Source: Pedobacter sp. | GTDB taxonomy: Bacteria > Bacteroidota > Bacteroidia > Sphingobacteriales > Sphingobacteriaceae | Reading direction: 5' to 3' | Assembly (NCBI GenBank): GCA_025351765.1 | Contig: JANXVH010000100.1 | Span: 1-44,907, forward strand | Length of the DNA stretch: 44,907 nt | Shown: piece by piece, positions 41,887-44,907 of the stretch | How positions within the stretch are numbered: the first letter of the stretch is position 1 | Layout: each line of letters begins with the position of its first letter | Notes under the pieces: model-generated | What the model was told of the DNA's origin: nothing | What the model saw: the letters and a program-made list of their open reading frames with translations, nothing else | Databases searched by the model: none | Position numbers and translations under genes: made by a program

Positions 41887-41894
41887 CAAAACTA
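41887..41894 (-). promoter_or_regulatory. -7 promoter element (TAGTTTTG) of CoiA-like gene
   Basis: Exact TAnnTTTG on minus, 30 bases before the ATG; no clear -33. It supports expression of the short form from its own promoter. Confidence 0.4.
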
Positions 41895-42099
41895 GTTTAT
41901 TATTTAAAATATCTATAAAAATTGCTAATAAATTTAGCTTACTTAAATAATCTGGCAAGCAACTTTGTGAGTATCATTCTCGTATATAAACTAGAACAAG
42001 GGGGTATTTAATACTGAAAATCAATGCCTTTACACTTAAATAGAATAATAATTATTTAGGGCATAACATTTGCAACTACTTTATTCTAACCAAATTATC

Positions 42100-42678
42100 A
42101 TGATTGCAGTACCTAACATAAACAGATTGCCTATTCCCCCAACAGGGAGTATTCCTTCTGATATGGAAAGGGAGCTGATTATAGGGTTACGACTTAAAGA
42201 CCAGAAATCGCTTTCGCGGTTATATAAATTATATGGACCAGCCCTTAAAGGGATCATCCATCGCATTGTTATAAACGAAGAATTAACAGAAGATTTATTG
42301 CAGGAAACTTTTGTAAAGATTTGGACCTCTTTCCATCAGTATCAGGATGCTAAAGGACGGTTGTTTACTTGGATGTCTACCCTAGCCCGTAATGTTGCGT
42401 TGGATCAATTAAGAAGAAAAAGTCACATCAACAATACCAAAAACGTAGATATAGGAGAAATTGAAATTGATGTACTTAAAGCCAGTTCTTATAATACAGA
42501 TACTATAGGAATTCGTGGTTTAATGAGGATGCTGAGCCCTTTACATCGTGTGGTTCTTAATATGGTTTACTTTGAAGGCTATACACATACTGAAGTTGCG
42601 GAGGCACTTAGTCTTCCTCTCGGAACAGTTAAAAGCAGAATCAGGTTTGGCCTGATGGAAATGAAGAAACTCTTTTAA
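42100..42678 (+). CDS. ECF-type RNA polymerase sigma factor
   Basis: 192 residues from ATG 42100; a TTG at 42070 would lengthen it by 10, and ATG at residue 22 (MERELII) is also possible. Region 2 (YKLYGPALKGIIHRI, EDLLQETFVKIWTSF) and region 2.4 (RLFTWMSTLARNVALDQLRRK) are clear, followed by region 4 (SPLHRVVLNMVYFEGYTH, LGTVKSRIRFGLMEM). No anti-sigma gene follows; the next gene is convergent. In Bacteroidetes such orphan factors usually answer to a distant anti-sigma or are controlled by their own expression. Confidence 0.93.
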   Translation: MIAVPNINRLPIPPTGSIPSDMERELIIGLRLKDQKSLSRLYKLYGPALKGIIHRIVINEELTEDLLQETFVKIWTSFHQYQDAKGRLFTWMSTLARNVALDQLRRKSHINNTKNVDIGEIEIDVLKASSYNTDTIGIRGLMRMLSPLHRVVLNMVYFEGYTHTEVAEALSLPLGTVKSRIRFGLMEMKKLF

Positions 42679-42690
42679 TTGTCTTATTTA

Positions 42691-43011
42691 TTAGCGTTTG
42701 GATTTTAAATCAAGTACGCTCCCCTTCCAAACTACATATCCTAAAATTGCGCAGAGTTTGTTAACTACTTCTTCAATCCTTGAGGGAACATCATTTACAA
42801 TTTTCCAACGAATAGCATAACTGGAATTGTAGCTCAACCAAATTACAAGATCATCGAATTCTTGCTCATTTCCCACACGAGCTTCTAAAGCAGCAGACAT
42901 TTCTGCTGCTAGACGATTGAGCCTGTCGTCCATAACTTTTTCAAGAGGTAACGCAACGCCTGGCCGGGGTTCTTTTATTGCCAAAACGGTAATAGTTAGC
43001 TTTAATGCCAT
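42691..43011 (-). CDS. Hypothetical protein
   Basis: 106 residues from ATG 43011 (MALKLTITVLAIKEPRPG); a longer frame to 43041 is less likely because it begins with a cysteine/hydrophobic stretch. No signal peptide. Middle helix MDDRLNRLAAEMSAALEARV and a beta-rich end (IRWKIVNDVP, LGYVVWKGSV). No family recognised. Confidence 0.55.
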   Translation of the reverse strand: MALKLTITVLAIKEPRPGVALPLEKVMDDRLNRLAAEMSAALEARVGNEQEFDDLVIWLSYNSSYAIRWKIVNDVPSRIEEVVNKLCAILGYVVWKGSVLDLKSKR

Positions 43012-43172
43012 AATACTACAAATATTAGTAAAACTGAGCATAGCGACAAGTATTATCAGATATTTTATTGTAAAAAACCCGCTATAGACTGATTATGAGT
43101 AAGATGATTTTTATATAAGAATCTTAAGGGAGTAATTAAACAGGCACGGATTTTGGATATACCTGTTTACCT

Positions 43173-43418
43173 ATGAAAACAAAGCTAATATCCCAAAAAT
43201 TGCCCCATTTGGTAGACTATGCACTAGCAATTGCTGCGCATAACGTGCCGGGTATGGCCGAGGCCGATAGCAACACCAAACAACTTTACCAAACAGTTGC
43301 TAAGGAGATGTTGCTTTCCGAACTAAAATTAACGCAAATGAATGCTGCCAGGAAATTCAGACACCTACTCAAAATTTCTGATGGCGTGTTCCATAAACGC
43401 GCAAAAAAACTGGCTTGA
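43173..43418 (+). CDS. Small basic hypothetical protein
   Basis: An 81-residue, helix-rich, basic protein (MKTKLISQKLPHLVDYAL...FHKRAKKLA) without signal or membrane segments. TTACCT precedes the start but no strong ribosome site. No family recognised. Confidence 0.5.
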   Translation: MKTKLISQKLPHLVDYALAIAAHNVPGMAEADSNTKQLYQTVAKEMLLSELKLTQMNAARKFRHLLKISDGVFHKRAKKLA

Positions 43419-43425
43419 TTAACAA

Positions 43426-43500
43426 TTACATCTTTTCCAGCACTTCTTTTTTCTTGGCATCAAACTCTTCTTGCTTCAATATTTTTTCATCAAGTAGCAA
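43426..43500 (-). pseudogene. Relic of a SHOCT-domain C-terminus
   Basis: The minus strand reads LLLDEKILKQEEFDAKKK and EVLEKM before a stop at 43426. This matches the SHOCT motif (LLDxGxITxEEFExKKxxLL) that ends many small bacterial proteins. A TAA lies directly before it in frame, and nothing upstream resembles the rest of such a gene, so only the tail remains. Confidence 0.65.
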
Positions 43501-43787
43501 TTAGCAACGGTGGTACAATGCTAAAAAAAAGCTTTTGCAGATGCGTTTTACAATCGTTTTATATGGCTGTTACATACATAAGGGTTTTAAATGGGTCACA
43601 TAAGGGTTACATAGGACTTTACCTCCTTCTCAACTCCTATGTAAGTCCTATGTAACTCCTATCAAAGTCCTATTTCTATGCCATCCATATAGGAGCCGTG
43701 TAAGAGCGGTATAAAGCCGCCCAAATGTGTCTGATGTTTAGCCAATCTGCTTTGCACATAGAAATGAATAAAGAAAAAGAATAAATA
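43501..43787. other. Non-coding stretch before Xre-RES
   Basis: No coding sequence is supported. It holds the repeat block at 43609-43675, plus two copies of ACATAAGGGTT near 43575 and 43598. Confidence 0.5.
43609..43675. repeat. 11-bp-period repeats with an inverted copy
   Basis: Four direct units of 11 bp run from 43632 to 43675: AACTCCTATGT, AAGTCCTATGT, AACTCCTATCA, AAGTCCTATTT. The second unit is exactly inverted at 43609-43619 (ACATAGGACTT). A period close to one DNA turn places each unit on the same helix face, as in protein-binding arrays. Confidence 0.7.
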
Positions 43788-43818
43788 TTGACTATACGAC
43801 AAATGATCCTTATATTTG
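43788..43818 (+). promoter_or_regulatory. Xre-RES promoter (TTG, N20, TATATTTG)
   Basis: TTG (43788-43790) and TATATTTG (43811-43818) are 20 bases apart, the best promoter match in the window. The -7 box ends 6 bp before the ATG at 43825, so transcription would begin about at that codon. Confidence 0.65.
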
Positions 43819-43824
43819 GTGAAA

Positions 43825-44292
43825 ATGTCGGATATGACTCTTTTAAATAAAAAATTAAATCCAATAGCCAGCCTGGTCTACCTGCTTGGGGGTACTGATC
43901 TTGTGCAAGAAAAAATCCGCTCTGCCTTTGATCTGATTTCCCTTAGCAATAAAGGAATAAAAAAGGCTTCTATGGAGGCGCTGATCGGTCATATGGGGAT
44001 GACCAAGAAAAGCTTCGCAGAAGATATTCTTAATTTATCTGTAAAAACTATAGAAAGAAAAAAGGATGATGATCTTCTGGATAAGTACACTTCCAGTCAT
44101 ATTATAGAAGTAGCCAAAGTTGTTGAACACGCTTATGAGGTATTCGAAACGGAAGAACGTGTACAAAAATGGCTAAATACATCTAACAGGGCACTGAATC
44201 AAATGAAGCCTTTGCAACTTTTTAATATTCCTACGGGCATTGCTTTAGTAAATCAGGTACTTGGAAGAATTGAGGAAGGTGTTTACTCTTAA
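43825..44292 (+). CDS. Xre/MbcA/ParS-type antitoxin
   Basis: 155 residues from ATG 43825; an upstream TTG (43816) lies inside the -7 element, so it is rejected, and ATG 43834 remains possible. N-terminal about 100 residues contain the Xre-like helix-turn-helix region (ASMEALIGHMGMTKKSFAE). The C-terminal 50 (WLNTSNRALNQMKPLQLF, GIALVNQVLGRIEEG) are the toxin-binding domain of PF09722 type. It neutralises the RES toxin encoded next and probably represses the operon. Stop and next start overlap as TAATG. Confidence 0.92.
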   Translation: MSDMTLLNKKLNPIASLVYLLGGTDLVQEKIRSAFDLISLSNKGIKKASMEALIGHMGMTKKSFAEDILNLSVKTIERKKDDDLLDKYTSSHIIEVAKVVEHAYEVFETEERVQKWLNTSNRALNQMKPLQLFNIPTGIALVNQVLGRIEEGVYS

Positions 44293-44756
44293 TGTTCGTT
44301 TACCGTATTGCCAAAAGTAAGAAACGAACAACAGACTTATCTGGAAATGGGGCCTTTAAAGAAGGGGGAAGGTGGAATAATCCTGGAATGTATATGCTTT
44401 ACACCAGCGAAAATAGTTCACTTGCCTATCTTGAAAATTTAGTCCATTTTGAAGCAGAAAATACCCCACCTCATCTCTACCTTATGACAATTGAGATATT
44501 TGGCAGTGATAAACTGATATATCAATTGCCTAAATCCGCCTATCCATCAGACTGGCAGGAAATTGGTAATTTGCAGAACAAAAACACGGGAGATTATCAC
44601 ATGAACAAACTAAACTTTCTGGCAATAAAGGTCAAATCGGCAGTTAATACTGCAGAATTTAATATTCTATTAAATCCATTATTCCCTGGTTACCATGAAT
44701 TGGTAAAAGTAGTGGCAGTTGAGCAGCTTCATATTGATGCGCGTCTGGTAAAATAG
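44292..44756 (+). CDS. RES-domain toxin
   Basis: A 154-residue toxin that, in studied relatives, degrades NAD+. The RES residues can be seen: Arg5 in FVYRIAK, Arg27 in GGRWNNPG, Tyr37 in MLYTSENSSLAYLE, with Ser43/44 and Glu48. It overlaps the antitoxin stop by 1 bp (TAATG), giving coupled translation. Full-length compared with known RES proteins (about 150), and no broken motif. Confidence 0.93.
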   Translation: MFVYRIAKSKKRTTDLSGNGAFKEGGRWNNPGMYMLYTSENSSLAYLENLVHFEAENTPPHLYLMTIEIFGSDKLIYQLPKSAYPSDWQEIGNLQNKNTGDYHMNKLNFLAIKVKSAVNTAEFNILLNPLFPGYHELVKVVAVEQLHIDARLVK

Positions 44757-44907
44757 CCTCTTATACCTATTAATACTTCCTTCTTCCATACTGCTAAACA
44801 TGATTATTGAGTGTTAACAGAATTATCAGCGTTTTTCTGCATTTTTGCGTTTAAGCAAATTGCTGGAAAAAAAACAGCGTAAATGGAAAACAAATGATTT
44901 GGAACAG
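44757..44907. other. End of window, no gene supported
   Basis: No terminator or coding region is evident after the toxin. An ATG near 44894 could open a gene to the right but only four codons can be read. Confidence 0.4.

Noticed and set aside
43632..43675. CRISPR array
   Set aside because: Units are 11 bp with no spacers and no cas genes in the window.

Overview
The window looks like a chromosomal piece from a member of Bacteroidetes, most likely family Sphingobacteriaceae (Pedobacter or a close relative). This rests on the AT-rich sequence, a gliding/T9SS type B (CHU_C) sorting domain, a GH29 fucosidase, a split DsbD, Xre-RES genes, small proteins of Bacteroidetes type, and several copies of the Bacteroidetes -7 promoter element TAnnTTTG. 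Genus is inference; no rRNA or housekeeping marker is present.

Layout. (1) 1-5696, minus strand: seven tandem paralogous secreted tail-fibre-like genes (the leftmost cut by the window edge). Their centres differ but their C-terminal modules are nearly the same, and some DNA tracts are almost identical. (2) 5697-6452: a gene-poor stretch, then tRNA-Lys(UUU) with its own promoter element and terminator. (3) 6453-13146: a lipoprotein arylsulfotransferase, a lysine-rich histone-like protein, an outer-membrane barrel with an HxSNG motif, a decayed cyclophilin fragment, a PAS-rich histidine kinase and an SMP-30/gluconolactonase-type protein. (4) 13179-19500: an MFS exporter, a subtilisin with a large insert, a SprB-repeat surface protein, two small proteins and DNA polymerase IV. 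(5) 19681-23906: alpha-L-fucosidase and a two-piece DsbD system. (6) 24024-30502: a complete RND tripartite efflux operon (lipoprotein adaptor, pump, outer-membrane channel) next to a TetR-family gene. The same palindrome lies before the adaptor gene and over the tetR start region, so TetR probably controls both. (7) 30659-36639: a hexuronate catabolism island with a LacI regulator, KDG kinase and KDPG aldolase on plus, converging with tagaturonate reductase and a hexuronate-type MFS transporter on minus. (8) 36738-40282: cysE-cysM for cysteine synthesis, preceded on the same strand by an overlapping HipA-like kinase/DUF3037 pair, then IPP isomerase. (9) 40333-44756: an azurin gene with a perfect 14-bp inverted repeat at its predicted transcription start, a lone CoiA-like nuclease domain, an orphan ECF sigma factor, two small unknown proteins, a SHOCT-domain relic, an 11-bp-period repeat block and an Xre-RES toxin-antitoxin pair.

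The strongest candidates for something undescribed are the tail-fibre-like array (shared chaperone-like ends, exchangeable centres, signs of gene conversion), the HipA-like/DUF3037 pair, the azurin operator, and the Xre-RES promoter whose -7 element lies 6 bp before the start codon. No CRISPR array, rRNA, integrase or intact insertion sequence was seen.
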